A stretch of 64,000 nucleotides of DNA. Source: Methylococcaceae bacterium (GTDB lineage: Bacteria > Pseudomonadota > Gammaproteobacteria > Methylococcales > Methylomonadaceae). Below, in pieces: positions 56,392 to 63,952 of this stretch; positions within the stretch are counted from its first letter, which is position 1, and every line of letters starts with the position of its first letter. The translations under genes and the position numbers were made by a program. The notes under the pieces are model-generated. The model was not told the origin of the DNA. It made no database searches and saw only the letters and a list, made by a program, of their open reading frames with translations. The stretch lies in contig SPJS01000201.1 in the NCBI GenBank assembly GCA_006844705.1, forward strand, positions 24,861-88,860, in the 5' to 3' direction.

Positions 56392-57414
56392 ATGTCCATA
56401 CCTTCTTCATTTTTGACCCTGGCAAAGGTCAGTAAATCCTACCCGAATGACGTTAACGCGTTACAAGGTATTTCTGTGCACATCAAGGCACCTGAAATCA
56501 TCGGTATTATCGGGCGCAATGGTTCAGGCAAGTCTACCCTGTTGCAATTGCTGGCAGGGCACACCAAACCAACCGAGGGCAATATCACCATTCTGGGACA
56601 GCCTGCCAACAGGCAAGCGACGACATTCAAACAGAAAACATCGTATATCAGCCAACACATGGCGCTGGATGGTGATATGACAGGGAGGGAAACACTCCAC
56701 TTATTTACCACCCTGTACAAGCTGCCGCGACATCAACGGCAGACCCAGCTTAAACATCTTCAACAAGCATTCGATTTATTCGGTTTTCTTGATCGACCGG
56801 TAAAAACCTATTCTGGTGGCCAGAAACAAAAACTGCATCTGGCTATTGGCATGCTCCATCAGCCGGAACTGATGCTGCTGGATGAGCCCACATCGGCACT
56901 GGATCAGCAGGCCAGACAGCAACTCTGGCAATATCTGCATGAAGCACATAACGTCGGCGCCTGTGTATTAATTGTCAGCCATGATTTGCAGGCAGTTCAG
57001 CGCCATTGTTCACGGGTCTGGATGCTCGATAAAGGACGGCTGATTGTCGATAAATCGGTTACCGAACTTGACCAGAAAAAATTTAACTCAATCTTGCATA
57101 TTTATTGCTACGAAAATATGGAAAGCTGCATCAGTTTGATATTCAAACTGCAACAGATTGAGGAGATCGCTAATGTTGAATTGCTTAAACATAACGTACA
57201 GATTGAATTTAACCGTCCATTGTCTGCACAGCAAAAAAACAGGCATATGCAATCGGTGATTGAAATATTTAATGAGGCCAAGGTCTTGTTTAAACAAGCA
57301 CAATGGGACGAAGCAGATCTGGCCTCAATGTATCAGCATTTGACAGGGTCGCCATTGGATGCGGGTGGCAACAAAAAGCAAGGCAAGGGACGTGGCGGGG
57401 GTAAGCGCGGATGA
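56392..57414 (+). CDS. ABC transporter ATP-binding protein (NodI-like)
   Basis: 340 residues from the ATG at 56392. Walker A is IGRNGSGKSTLLQL near 37-50, the signature YSGGQKQKLHLAIGML near 138-153, and Walker B MLLDEPTSALD near 162-172. The C-terminal 70 residues beyond the ABC domain are a linker and a basic tail (KKQGKGRGGGKRG). It overlaps the permease gene by 4 bases (ATGA). Such NodI/drug-export-type pairs normally export. In this island it may export molybdate, tungstate or a chelator; this is inference. Confidence 0.88.
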   Translation: MSIPSSFLTLAKVSKSYPNDVNALQGISVHIKAPEIIGIIGRNGSGKSTLLQLLAGHTKPTEGNITILGQPANRQATTFKQKTSYISQHMALDGDMTGRETLHLFTTLYKLPRHQRQTQLKHLQQAFDLFGFLDRPVKTYSGGQKQKLHLAIGMLHQPELMLLDEPTSALDQQARQQLWQYLHEAHNVGACVLIVSHDLQAVQRHCSRVWMLDKGRLIVDKSVTELDQKKFNSILHIYCYENMESCISLIFKLQQIEEIANVELLKHNVQIEFNRPLSAQQKNRHMQSVIEIFNEAKVLFKQAQWDEADLASMYQHLTGSPLDAGGNKKQGKGRGGGKRG

Positions 57415-58184
57415 GTCTGTATCTGGACATTTTCAACGTGCTTTTTTTGCGCTCTTGGACGAAGACATTACGCCGACCGGTGCAACTGACATTTTCCTTA
57501 GTGCAGCCCTTGATGTGGATGCTTTTTTTCGGTTTTCTGTTTCACCGCTATAACCTGGACAGTTTGCCTGCAAACATCAGCTACCTTGATTTTCTGGCGC
57601 CGGGGGTTTGCGTGATGACGATATTGTTTGGCGCATCACAATCGGGCATCGAGTTGATCAGGGATATGCAAAGCCGCTTTTTAATGCGGTTGCTGGATGC
57701 CCCCGTACACCCGATGATGATTCTTATCGGCAAGCTTAGCGCGGATGTCGTGAGATTAATGCTGCAGGCAGCGGTCGTGTTACTGCTTGCTTTGCTGCTG
57801 GGGGCCCAACTCAATATCGACAGCAGTACGCTGTGGATCATGCTGAGCGGCATGTTTGCCTTTGCCTTCGCGTTATGCAGTTTATCGTGTCTAATAGCCT
57901 TGCTAGCCAAGTCCCAGGAAAGCATGGCGACCTTTGTACATATGGTCAACATGCCCTTGTTTTTTACCAGTACAGCATTGGTCCCCGGGCGGCAGATGCC
58001 GGAATGGCTGGCAGCAATTTCTGAGGTTAATCCGCTGTCACAGGTGGTCAATGCCAATCGGGCAGCATTGCTGGGGTTTGGCAGCGACACGATGCTCTAT
58101 TCATTGATGCCGGTTATGGTGCTTGCTGTGCTGCTGTTTGCTAGTTGCGTTTTTATATTCACCCGATTCAGAATGGAAAATTGA
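57411..58184 (+). CDS. ABC-2-type permease (NodJ-like)
   Basis: 257 residues, six membrane helices. The ABC-2 signature is visible in the N-terminal TLRRPVQLTFSLVQPLMWML and the FGASQSGIELIRDMQSRFLM segment, then MPLFFTSTALVPGRQMPEWL near 180-199. It forms an exporter with the preceding ATPase. The modA start follows its stop without a gap, so the whole 56392-60741 run is likely one transcript. Confidence 0.88.
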   Translation: MSLYLDIFNVLFLRSWTKTLRRPVQLTFSLVQPLMWMLFFGFLFHRYNLDSLPANISYLDFLAPGVCVMTILFGASQSGIELIRDMQSRFLMRLLDAPVHPMMILIGKLSADVVRLMLQAAVVLLLALLLGAQLNIDSSTLWIMLSGMFAFAFALCSLSCLIALLAKSQESMATFVHMVNMPLFFTSTALVPGRQMPEWLAAISEVNPLSQVVNANRAALLGFGSDTMLYSLMPVMVLAVLLFASCVFIFTRFRMEN

Positions 58185-58955
58185 ATGATGAACAGGAAAA
58201 GATCTGCCTTTAAATTCCTGCTGTTGTGTTGTCTGCTGTTTTGCAGTCGAACCACATTAGCCAGGCAGGATGTGCTGATTTTTGCAGCAGCCAGCACACG
58301 CAATGCGGTATCGGAAATCATAAAACTATTTAATGCCAGTCAGGATGATGTCCGGGTGAAGGCATCGTTTGCTTCTTCTTCTCTACTGGCCAAGCAAATC
58401 ATGGCGGGGGCACCAGCGCATATTTATCTTTCCGCCAACCCGCGCTGGATGGATTATTTGCAATCTAAGCAGCTGATCGACGCCACAACCCGCAAAACCT
58501 TGCTGGGCAATCAGATTGTGTTGATCAGCCCGCAAGGCAGCAAGCTGGATATCAGTATGCACAACGATTTTGATTTTGCAGCTCATTTGAAAGGGCGTTT
58601 GTGCATGGGCGACCCTGATCATGTCCCGGCAGGTACTTATGCCAAACAGGCTTTGCAACATATGCAATGGTGGGATGGCGTCAAACCCAAACTGGTCGGC
58701 ACCAAAGATGTGCGTGCTGCGTTGGCGCTGGTCGAGCGGGGCGAGTGTGATGTCGGCGTGGTTTATGCGACAGATGCCGGTGTTTCAAGCCGGGTAGAAG
58801 TGATTGGCCGGTTTCCTGAAGACAGTCATGCGCCCGTGGAATATCGGGTGGCATCTGTTTTGCCAGTGTTAAAGGGTGCGCAACAGGTATTGACTTATTT
58901 GAGTAGTCCCGCAGCGCAGGTGGTCTATCAAAAATATGGTTTTATTCCCAGGTAA
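58185..58955 (+). CDS. modA: Molybdate-binding protein ModA
   Basis: 256 residues with a signal peptide (about 1-26, ending TTLARQ). The mature start DVLIFAAASTRNAVSEIIKL and the ligand segment ASFASSSLLAKQIMAGAPAH carry the Ser residues that hydrogen-bond molybdate. The C-terminal FPEDSHAPVEYRVASV is also family-typical. It is the periplasmic receptor of the ModABC importer and starts right after the ABC-2 permease gene. Confidence 0.95.
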   Translation: MMNRKRSAFKFLLLCCLLFCSRTTLARQDVLIFAAASTRNAVSEIIKLFNASQDDVRVKASFASSSLLAKQIMAGAPAHIYLSANPRWMDYLQSKQLIDATTRKTLLGNQIVLISPQGSKLDISMHNDFDFAAHLKGRLCMGDPDHVPAGTYAKQALQHMQWWDGVKPKLVGTKDVRAALALVERGECDVGVVYATDAGVSSRVEVIGRFPEDSHAPVEYRVASVLPVLKGAQQVLTYLSSPAAQVVYQKYGFIPR

Positions 58956-58963
58956 AGAATGCA

Positions 58964-59659
58964 ATGTTTGATTTAAGTCCAGAAGAATACATGGCCATGA
59001 TGCTTTCGCTGAAAGTCAGCTTTTTCAGTGTAGCGATCATACTGGTGCCTGGCATCGCCGTCGGCTGGTTGCTGGCGCGATGTGACTTTGTTGGTAAGTC
59101 ATTGCTGGATGGCATCTTGCATCTGCCACTGGTGTTGCCCCCTGTGGTCACGGGTTATCTGTTATTGCTCATGCTGGGAAGGCAAGGGGTCGTCGGCCGC
59201 TGGTTATATGAACACTTTGATCTCACCCTGGCATTTAGCTGGCGCGGTGCTGTGCTTGCCACGGCGCTGATGAGTTTTCCGCTGATGGTGCGATCCATTC
59301 GTCTGTCCATTGCGGTGGTTGAAGTCAAACTGGAACAGGTCGCTAGAAGTCTGGGGGCCAGTGCGTGGAATACGTTTTTTACCATTACGCTGCCGTTAAT
59401 CAGCCCAGGCATTATCACCGGATCCATTCTCGCTTTTGCACGCAGTCTGGGGGAATTTGGCGCGACGATTACCTTTGTCGGCAATATCGAAGGCGAAACA
59501 CGCACCTTGCCACTGGCCATTTACAGTTATATCCAGATTCCCGATGGTAACGAACCCGCGCAGCGTTTATTAATCATTTCAGTTGTGCTGGCGTTGTCGG
59601 CACTGCTGATCAGTAATTTTATCGAGCGGAAAACCACCCGCTGGCTGGAGGCACAGTAA
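58964..59659 (+). CDS. modB: Molybdate ABC transporter permease ModB
   Basis: 231 residues, five or so membrane helices. The EAA-type coupling motif is VARSLGASAWNTFFTITLPL near 126-145. The PLVLPPVVTGYLLLLMLGRQ segment is diagnostic of ModB/CysU-type permeases. It starts 8 bases after modA and shares its last base with the modC ATG (TAATG). Confidence 0.95.
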   Translation: MFDLSPEEYMAMMLSLKVSFFSVAIILVPGIAVGWLLARCDFVGKSLLDGILHLPLVLPPVVTGYLLLLMLGRQGVVGRWLYEHFDLTLAFSWRGAVLATALMSFPLMVRSIRLSIAVVEVKLEQVARSLGASAWNTFFTITLPLISPGIITGSILAFARSLGEFGATITFVGNIEGETRTLPLAIYSYIQIPDGNEPAQRLLIISVVLALSALLISNFIERKTTRWLEAQ

Positions 59660-60741
59660 TGTTAGCATTAGATGTTCAATTACAACGTGGCAATTTTGAT
59701 TTACAGGCCAGCCTTGATCTGGAAGCCCCGGTCACCGGCTTGTTTGGCTCATCCGGTTCCGGCAAGTCTACCTTGCTCAATATTGTGGCAGGGCTTGCCA
59801 AACCGGATCAGGGTTGGCTGAAACTGGGAGAACAATCCTTATTTGATAGCCGCAAACGCATTAATGTCTCGCCCAACAAGCGCGAAATCGGCGTGGTATT
59901 TCAGGACAGCCAACTATTTCCCCACATGCCGATTCAGCAGAATTTAATGTATGGCTACAAACGCACTGACAAAAAACATCGCCGCTTTATTGATAAGGAA
60001 ATCATTGATTTGCTCGAAATTGGTCATGTGCTAAAAAAGCGACCTCATCAATTATCCGGCGGTGAAAAGCAACGTGTCGGTATAGGTCGGGCATTATTGG
60101 CCTCGCCACGGTTTTTATTACTCGACGAACCATTGGCATCGTTAGACAAAGGGCTGAAACAGCAGATTCTGCCGTTTTTAAAACGAGTCAAAGACGAGCT
60201 GCAGATTCCAATGGTCTATATCAGTCATTCCATGGAAGAAATCCTGCATCTTACAGAACATCTGGTCATCATCAATCAAGGGCGCATTCTCGGCAGCGGC
60301 CATTTTTACGATGTCATCAAGGACGAGGGTGTGCAAGGCGTGGCCAGTAACCTCGGGCTGGAAAATATCATGCGGGTAAAAATAGCCGAACATGACGAAA
60401 TACATGGCCAAACCGAAGCATGTTGTGACGGCATGTCATTGCATCTGCCGTTGGAAAAAAAATACCAAAGGGGCGAGGAATGCTATGTCTCGGTACGATC
60501 TAACGAAATAGCCTTATCTACCCAGTATATCGATTTCATCTCCATTCAAAACCAGATGAAAGGCCGGGTGATTGATATTGAACAACACGTATCACGTATT
60601 ACAGTGATTGTGGACATCGGCCAATTGATTGCCGTGGATATCTCCCCCAAAGCCTTCGCACAACTCAATTTTACGGTGGGCAGTGAAGTGTATTGCCTGA
60701 TTAAATCACAGGCCTTCGCCTATCTGGGCGGGAGGCAATAA
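59659..60741 (+). CDS. modC: Molybdate ABC transporter ATPase ModC
   Basis: 360 residues. Walker A is [14 protein letters not shown] near 31-44, the signature QLSGGEKQRVGIGRAL near 132-147, Walker B LLLDEPLASLD near 152-162. Residues about 290-355 form a TOBE/Mop domain (NQMKGRVIDIEQHVSRITVI) that binds oxyanion for feedback control. Length is standard for ModC. It ends the modABC set; no modE gene is seen in the window. Confidence 0.95.
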   Translation: MLALDVQLQRGNFDLQASLDLEAPVTGLFGSSGSGKSTLLNIVAGLAKPDQGWLKLGEQSLFDSRKRINVSPNKREIGVVFQDSQLFPHMPIQQNLMYGYKRTDKKHRRFIDKEIIDLLEIGHVLKKRPHQLSGGEKQRVGIGRALLASPRFLLLDEPLASLDKGLKQQILPFLKRVKDELQIPMVYISHSMEEILHLTEHLVIINQGRILGSGHFYDVIKDEGVQGVASNLGLENIMRVKIAEHDEIHGQTEACCDGMSLHLPLEKKYQRGEECYVSVRSNEIALSTQYIDFISIQNQMKGRVIDIEQHVSRITVIVDIGQLIAVDISPKAFAQLNFTVGSEVYCLIKSQAFAYLGGRQ

Positions 60742-60753
60742 GCAGCAGGGCAT

Positions 60754-61290
60754 ATGCTTGCAACAGCCAAAATTTGTATGCAGACAAACTGGGGAAAACT
60801 GAAGGATTGGATAGAACAGGCTGCCAGCTCACCACGCGCACCTTATTGGCTTGGCGGATATGCTTTCGCCGAATCTTTAATCATCCCTTTACCTACAGAA
60901 CTGATGCTGACGCCGATGGTACTCTCCAGACGACACCACCGGTTTTACCTCATCTTTTTAGCCGCATTTGGCACGGCTCTCGGTGCCAGCACAATGTACC
61001 CGGCCGGCTTGTTTCTGCTTGAACACACCTTCTCAATACTTCAGCAATTAGAGTTAACAGACACCTACACAACAGCCCAAAAAAGCTTCCAACAATACGG
61101 TGTCTGGCTACTATTAATCGGCAGCATTACCCCTATCCCGCTAAAAATGCTGATGTTTGTCGGCGGAGCGGCTAAAGCGTCATGGGTACTCTTAATCTTC
61201 AGTTGTTTTTTGGGACAAGTCGTGAGATTTGCCGTGATAGTTTTGTTGATCGAAGGGGGGAGGGCTGTGTGGTTGAGTCGTGGAGAATGA
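60754..61290 (+). CDS. Second YqaA-type VTT membrane protein
   Basis: 178 residues, distantly related to the yqaA at 7079. It shares the AFAESLIIPLPTELML and GSITPIPLKMLMFVGG motifs that line the VTT/DedA re-entrant region, with four hydrophobic helices. It follows modC by 12 bp and may be the last gene of the Mo operon. Neither copy has a known substrate. A second copy beside a molybdenum importer is unusual. An alternative ATG lies 8 codons in. Confidence 0.85.
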   Translation: MLATAKICMQTNWGKLKDWIEQAASSPRAPYWLGGYAFAESLIIPLPTELMLTPMVLSRRHHRFYLIFLAAFGTALGASTMYPAGLFLLEHTFSILQQLELTDTYTTAQKSFQQYGVWLLLIGSITPIPLKMLMFVGGAAKASWVLLIFSCFLGQVVRFAVIVLLIEGGRAVWLSRGE

Positions 61291-61298
61291 GATGCAAG

Positions 61299-61314
61299 CG
61301 CATATATATATGCG
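61299..61314. promoter_or_regulatory. 16-bp palindrome downstream of the Mo operon
   Basis: CGCATATATATATGCG is a perfect palindrome. It resembles the alternating-AT half sites of ModE operators but lies after the operon, with no gene start close by. Its role is uncertain. Confidence 0.35.
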
Positions 61315-61423
61315 TAAAACATCATTTGAAATGAATCAAGGGTCAGCCAGCTTGATTTTGAATTGTGGTGAGAGTAAATGTGGGTAAAAGCCACAGACTC
61401 AATACAAGATGGATAAACCATAA

Positions 61424-61484
61424 AATATCGTACTAGACAGTCGCTATCTAGTAAATATAGCTTGGTTCGGTATAGTACGATATT
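61424..61484. repeat. 12-bp inverted repeat at the left edge of the cassette array
   Basis: AATATCGTACTA and TAGTACGATATT flank 37 bases, in the gap just before the first cassette boundary at 61507. CTAGTAAA occurs twice nearby. This is the position where an integron attI site would be expected. Nothing more definite can be said. Confidence 0.4.
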
Positions 61485-61506
61485 ATTGGATTCCGTCTAG
61501 TAAACT

Positions 61507-61693
61507 GTTAAGCTGAACGCGCTACCGCGCGTCCAGCTTAACGGCTGGACTTGAGTTCCACTCGATCGACTTGATAGTCGGCCCGCTATCGCGTTCCGCC
61601 TAACAATTCGTTCGAGCCACTGCGCTTCTCAAAAAAACCTTGCTCCGCAAGCCTTTTTCTGTGATGCTCGAGACTCAACTCCAGCCGTTATGT
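61507..61693 (+). repeat. Gene-less cassette A1; attC at 61536-61693
   Basis: 187 bp repeated without change at 62515-62701. The attC starts at R'' GCTTAAC (61536-61542) and ends at R' GTTATGT (61687-61693). The inner arms GGCTGGACTTGAGT and ACTCAACTCCAGCC pair with one mismatch. A second R''-like box GCCTAAC (61598) lies inside, so the site may be a fused or nested attC. The first 36 bases are a near-perfect palindrome. No reading frame. Confidence 0.85.
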
Positions 61694-61708
61694 GAAAAAG
61701 GTGTTTTG

Positions 61709-62416
61709 GTGAATACAATAGATAAAGAACTGATTGACCCAATAATTGAGCCTGATTCAGAAAAAGCTCATAGAGTTGCTAGAGCTGCAATATCAGCTGT
61801 TCCTGTAATGGGGGGTGCTCTTGTTGAAGCTTTTAGTTCTTTGATTGAGCCTCCAATGGCAAGGCGTAAAACAGAATGGATGGTTCAGGTCACGGAAGCC
61901 ATAAACAAACTATACCAAAAAGGTTTTGTTACTGAGCAAGACCTTCAAAGTAATGAAAAATTCTTTACTACATTGGTTCATGCTAGCAATGTCGCTATTA
62001 AAAACCATGAGCAAGAAAAATTAAATGCTCTTAAAAATGCAGTATTAAATTCAGCTTTACCAGATGCACCAGACGATACACTTCAGCAGTTATTCCTTAA
62101 CCTAATTGATTCTTGTACTTCTTGGCATATTGCTCTACTTAAATTATTTCAAAACCCAGAAATTTGGGCAAAAAATAATAACCATCAATTCCCAAGCTGG
62201 TCAATGGGGGGACTAACTGCTGTTATTGAAAGTGCTTACCCAGAATTAGGGAACGAAAAAGATTTATATCGCCTTGTCTGGCAAGAGTTATTTCGTAGTG
62301 GGTTACTTAATACTGATGGTCTTGGAACTACAATGTCTGCAAGTGGTATGCTGGCAAAAAGAACTACCGAGATTGGAGATAAGTTTGTTAAGTTTATTTC
62401 TAATCCTAATATATAA
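61709..62416 (+). CDS. Cassette B protein, possibly Abi-alpha-like
   Basis: 235 residues from the GTG at 61709 with AAAAAGG before it. A longer frame from 61640 starts inside the attC and is not credible. The protein is soluble with a short hydrophobic stretch (AAISAVPVMGGALVEAF near 24-40), a helical middle (DDTLQQLFLNLIDSCTSWHI near 126-145) and an end TTEIGDKFVKFISNP. The overall shape vaguely recalls Abi-alpha/DUF4393 phage-defence proteins, but I cannot confirm it. The stop is 3 bases before the attC R'' box, the typical cassette layout. Confidence 0.75.
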   Translation: MNTIDKELIDPIIEPDSEKAHRVARAAISAVPVMGGALVEAFSSLIEPPMARRKTEWMVQVTEAINKLYQKGFVTEQDLQSNEKFFTTLVHASNVAIKNHEQEKLNALKNAVLNSALPDAPDDTLQQLFLNLIDSCTSWHIALLKLFQNPEIWAKNNNHQFPSWSMGGLTAVIESAYPELGNEKDLYRLVWQELFRSGLLNTDGLGTTMSASGMLAKRTTEIGDKFVKFISNPNI

Positions 62417-62419
62417 AAC

Positions 62420-62521
62420 ACATAACCAAAAAATTCAGCTGACCGTTTAAAGCGTCATGCCTTTTGCAAAAAGACGCAAAAGTCCTGCCCCTTTAAACGG
62501 CATCTGATTTTGGCGTTAAGC
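62420..62521 (+). other. attC site of cassette B
   Basis: 102 bp from R'' ACATAAC (62420-62426) to R' GTTAAGC (62515-62521). The left arm CCAAAAAATTCAGCTGACCG with TTTAAAG, and the right arm CTTTAAACGGCATCTGATTT with TGGC, pair with unpaired extra bases, as in attC folding. A small inner hairpin (CTTTTGC/GCAAAAG) caps it. Confidence 0.88.
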
Positions 62522-62701
62522 TGAACGCGCTACCGCGCGTCCAGCTTAACGGCTGGACTTGAGTTCCACTCGATCGACTTGATAGTCGGCCCGCTATCGC
62601 GTTCCGCCTAACAATTCGTTCGAGCCACTGCGCTTCTCAAAAAAACCTTGCTCCGCAAGCCTTTTTCTGTGATGCTCGAGACTCAACTCCAGCCGTTATG
62701 T
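62515..62701 (+). repeat. Gene-less cassette A2; attC at 62544-62701
   Basis: Identical over 187 bp to 61507-61693. It separates cassettes B and C. Identity of an otherwise non-coding unit points to recent capture or duplication. It supplies the same R' box (GTTATGT) to cassette C as A1 does to cassette B. Confidence 0.9.
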
Positions 62702-62720
62702 TTAAAAAGGAGATACGGAG

Positions 62721-63689
62721 ATTAGCCTTAGCCGAGTACCATTTGGGTTGAATACAGAAACAAAGGAATTTGTTGATGTATTTGAGGTTCCGAGAGGTAA
62801 AAACTGTGGCTGTATATGTCCATCATGCAGCACACCTCTTATTGCTCGCCAAGGTACAGAAAAGCAATGGCATTTTGCGCATGCTAGCCGCACGGTATAT
62901 GAAGACACGAAGAAAGAATGCGAGTTTTCATTTTTTGTTTCTGTACGGCTTATGGCTAGGCAAATAATTGAAAGCTCCCTTGAAATACACTTACCCAAAT
63001 ATGTGGGCAAAGTATCTAAGATCCTAGACAATCACTCAATAGTATCCATCCCTTTCAACGTAACGCCAAAGCAATTAGTAACTATTACGGAAGTATCTGT
63101 AGAAGAAAACTTCGAAAACGTTCCAGTGGATATAACCGGAAAAATTGGGACACATAGTTTCGTCATATATTTCACGCACCCCGAAAGAGCAATTCCACTC
63201 GAGCTTAAAGAACCAACAAACAAAATGTGTGGCATCGTAGAAGTCTCGCTAGATAAAACCCATACACTATTCAACAGTTCCAATGCTCCTGGACGGGAAT
63301 CGTATAAAGAAATACTTTTGTCCTTTCTTAAAAATGATCTCTCAAGTAAAAAGTGGATTTTTCATCCACGTTACGAAATCAGCAAAAACGCCGCCGAACA
63401 AGAGCTATTGAAACGGGTAAAAACTGAAAACGAAAAAATAGCCCGTATGTTTGTGTCCAACAAACAAGCTGTCTCACCAAACATTTTCGAAGCTATTCAG
63501 CAGGATGATCATTCAGAAAGTTATTATGCCCCTCCACAAGAGTTTAGCGAGTACGAAGAGCCCGAAAGAAAACCGGCTAAATATGAGTGCCTTATGTGCC
63601 ATTCCCAATGGGAGGGTATCGAACCAGGGAAAAACTTATGTCCCAAATGCAAAACTCACCTATATAGTAAATTTGTAGCTTATGCTTAA
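62721..63689 (+). CDS. Cassette C protein: CoiA-like domain plus C-terminal zinc ribbon
   Basis: About 322 residues. The N-terminal part matches competence CoiA-like proteins: VPFGLN, then RGKNCGCICPSCSTPLIAR near 25-43 and QWHFAHASR near 49-57, a putative Cys/His metal site. The centre has PLELKEP-type residues of a possible nuclease core. The end is a zinc ribbon (ECLMC ... LCPKCKTHLY). Standard start TTG (62748) would cut off the conserved VPFGL. AAGGAG (62707-62712) points to an ATT at 62721, giving MSLSRVPFGLN; this rare start is used here but unproven. Defence or DNA processing is inferred. Confidence 0.78.
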   Translation: MSLSRVPFGLNTETKEFVDVFEVPRGKNCGCICPSCSTPLIARQGTEKQWHFAHASRTVYEDTKKECEFSFFVSVRLMARQIIESSLEIHLPKYVGKVSKILDNHSIVSIPFNVTPKQLVTITEVSVEENFENVPVDITGKIGTHSFVIYFTHPERAIPLELKEPTNKMCGIVEVSLDKTHTLFNSSNAPGRESYKEILLSFLKNDLSSKKWIFHPRYEISKNAAEQELLKRVKTENEKIARMFVSNKQAVSPNIFEAIQQDDHSESYYAPPQEFSEYEEPERKPAKYECLMCHSQWEGIEPGKNLCPKCKTHLYSKFVAYA

Positions 63690-63694
63690 ATTCA

Positions 63695-63701
63695 ACCTAA
63701 C
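63695..63701 (+). other. R'' core box of a broken third attC
   Basis: ACCTAAC fits RYYYAAC and lies 5 bases after the cassette C stop. No matching R' box or pairing arm follows, since IS110-type sequence begins shortly after. A second ACCTAAC occurs at 63799-63805. Confidence 0.55.
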
Positions 63702-63749
63702 GATCATGAAGATGCTTCCATCACCCCGGAAAATGAAAGATACTGAGCG

Positions 63750-63919
63750 GGAGGCGGCAGGATGAGGTCGATCAATTTTTTAGAGATTCGATCCTGAAAC
63801 CTAACGTGACCCGCACAAACTGACTCGTACCCCGGAATGAATCGCTAGAGATCGCACGGTAATAAGGCCAAAAGCAGTGAATGCTTTTTGGAAGTTTCAG
63901 TTTTGCTTCTGCCGCCTCC
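63750..63919 (+). ncRNA. Candidate bridge-type RNA region of the IS110 element
   Basis: GGAGGCGGCAG (63750-63760) and CTGCCGCCTCC (63909-63919) form a perfect 11-bp inverted repeat enclosing 148 bases, just upstream of the transposase. IS110-group elements encode their bridge RNA in the 5' non-coding end, so this position fits. The inner folds were not modelled. Confidence 0.4.
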
Positions 63920-63952
63920 TTATCAATAAAGTATACAGCGTTGGAGGTTATG

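Larger units (their letters stand above)
61507..63701 (+). mobile_element. Integron gene-cassette array without visible integrase (CALIN-like)
   Basis: Four cassettes in the same orientation: A1 (61508-61687, no gene), B (61688-62515), A2 (62516-62695, identical to A1) and C (from 62696, broken by an IS110 element). Boundaries are set by core boxes GTTAAGC and GTTATGT matching or nearly matching GTTRRRY. The 5' end of cassette B (TTATGT) is the complement of its own R'' box (ACATAAC), as expected for a once-circular cassette. No intI gene lies within the window; the array may continue to the right. Left neighbour is the Mo operon. Confidence 0.85.

Noticed and set aside
61299..61314. ModE operator for modABC
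   Set aside because: The palindrome lies after the operon, not before modA or mosB, and lacks the full ModE site spacing.
61640..61708. N-terminal extension of the cassette B protein
   Set aside because: These 23 codons lie inside the attC; the GTG at 61709 has a ribosome-binding site and fits cassette structure.
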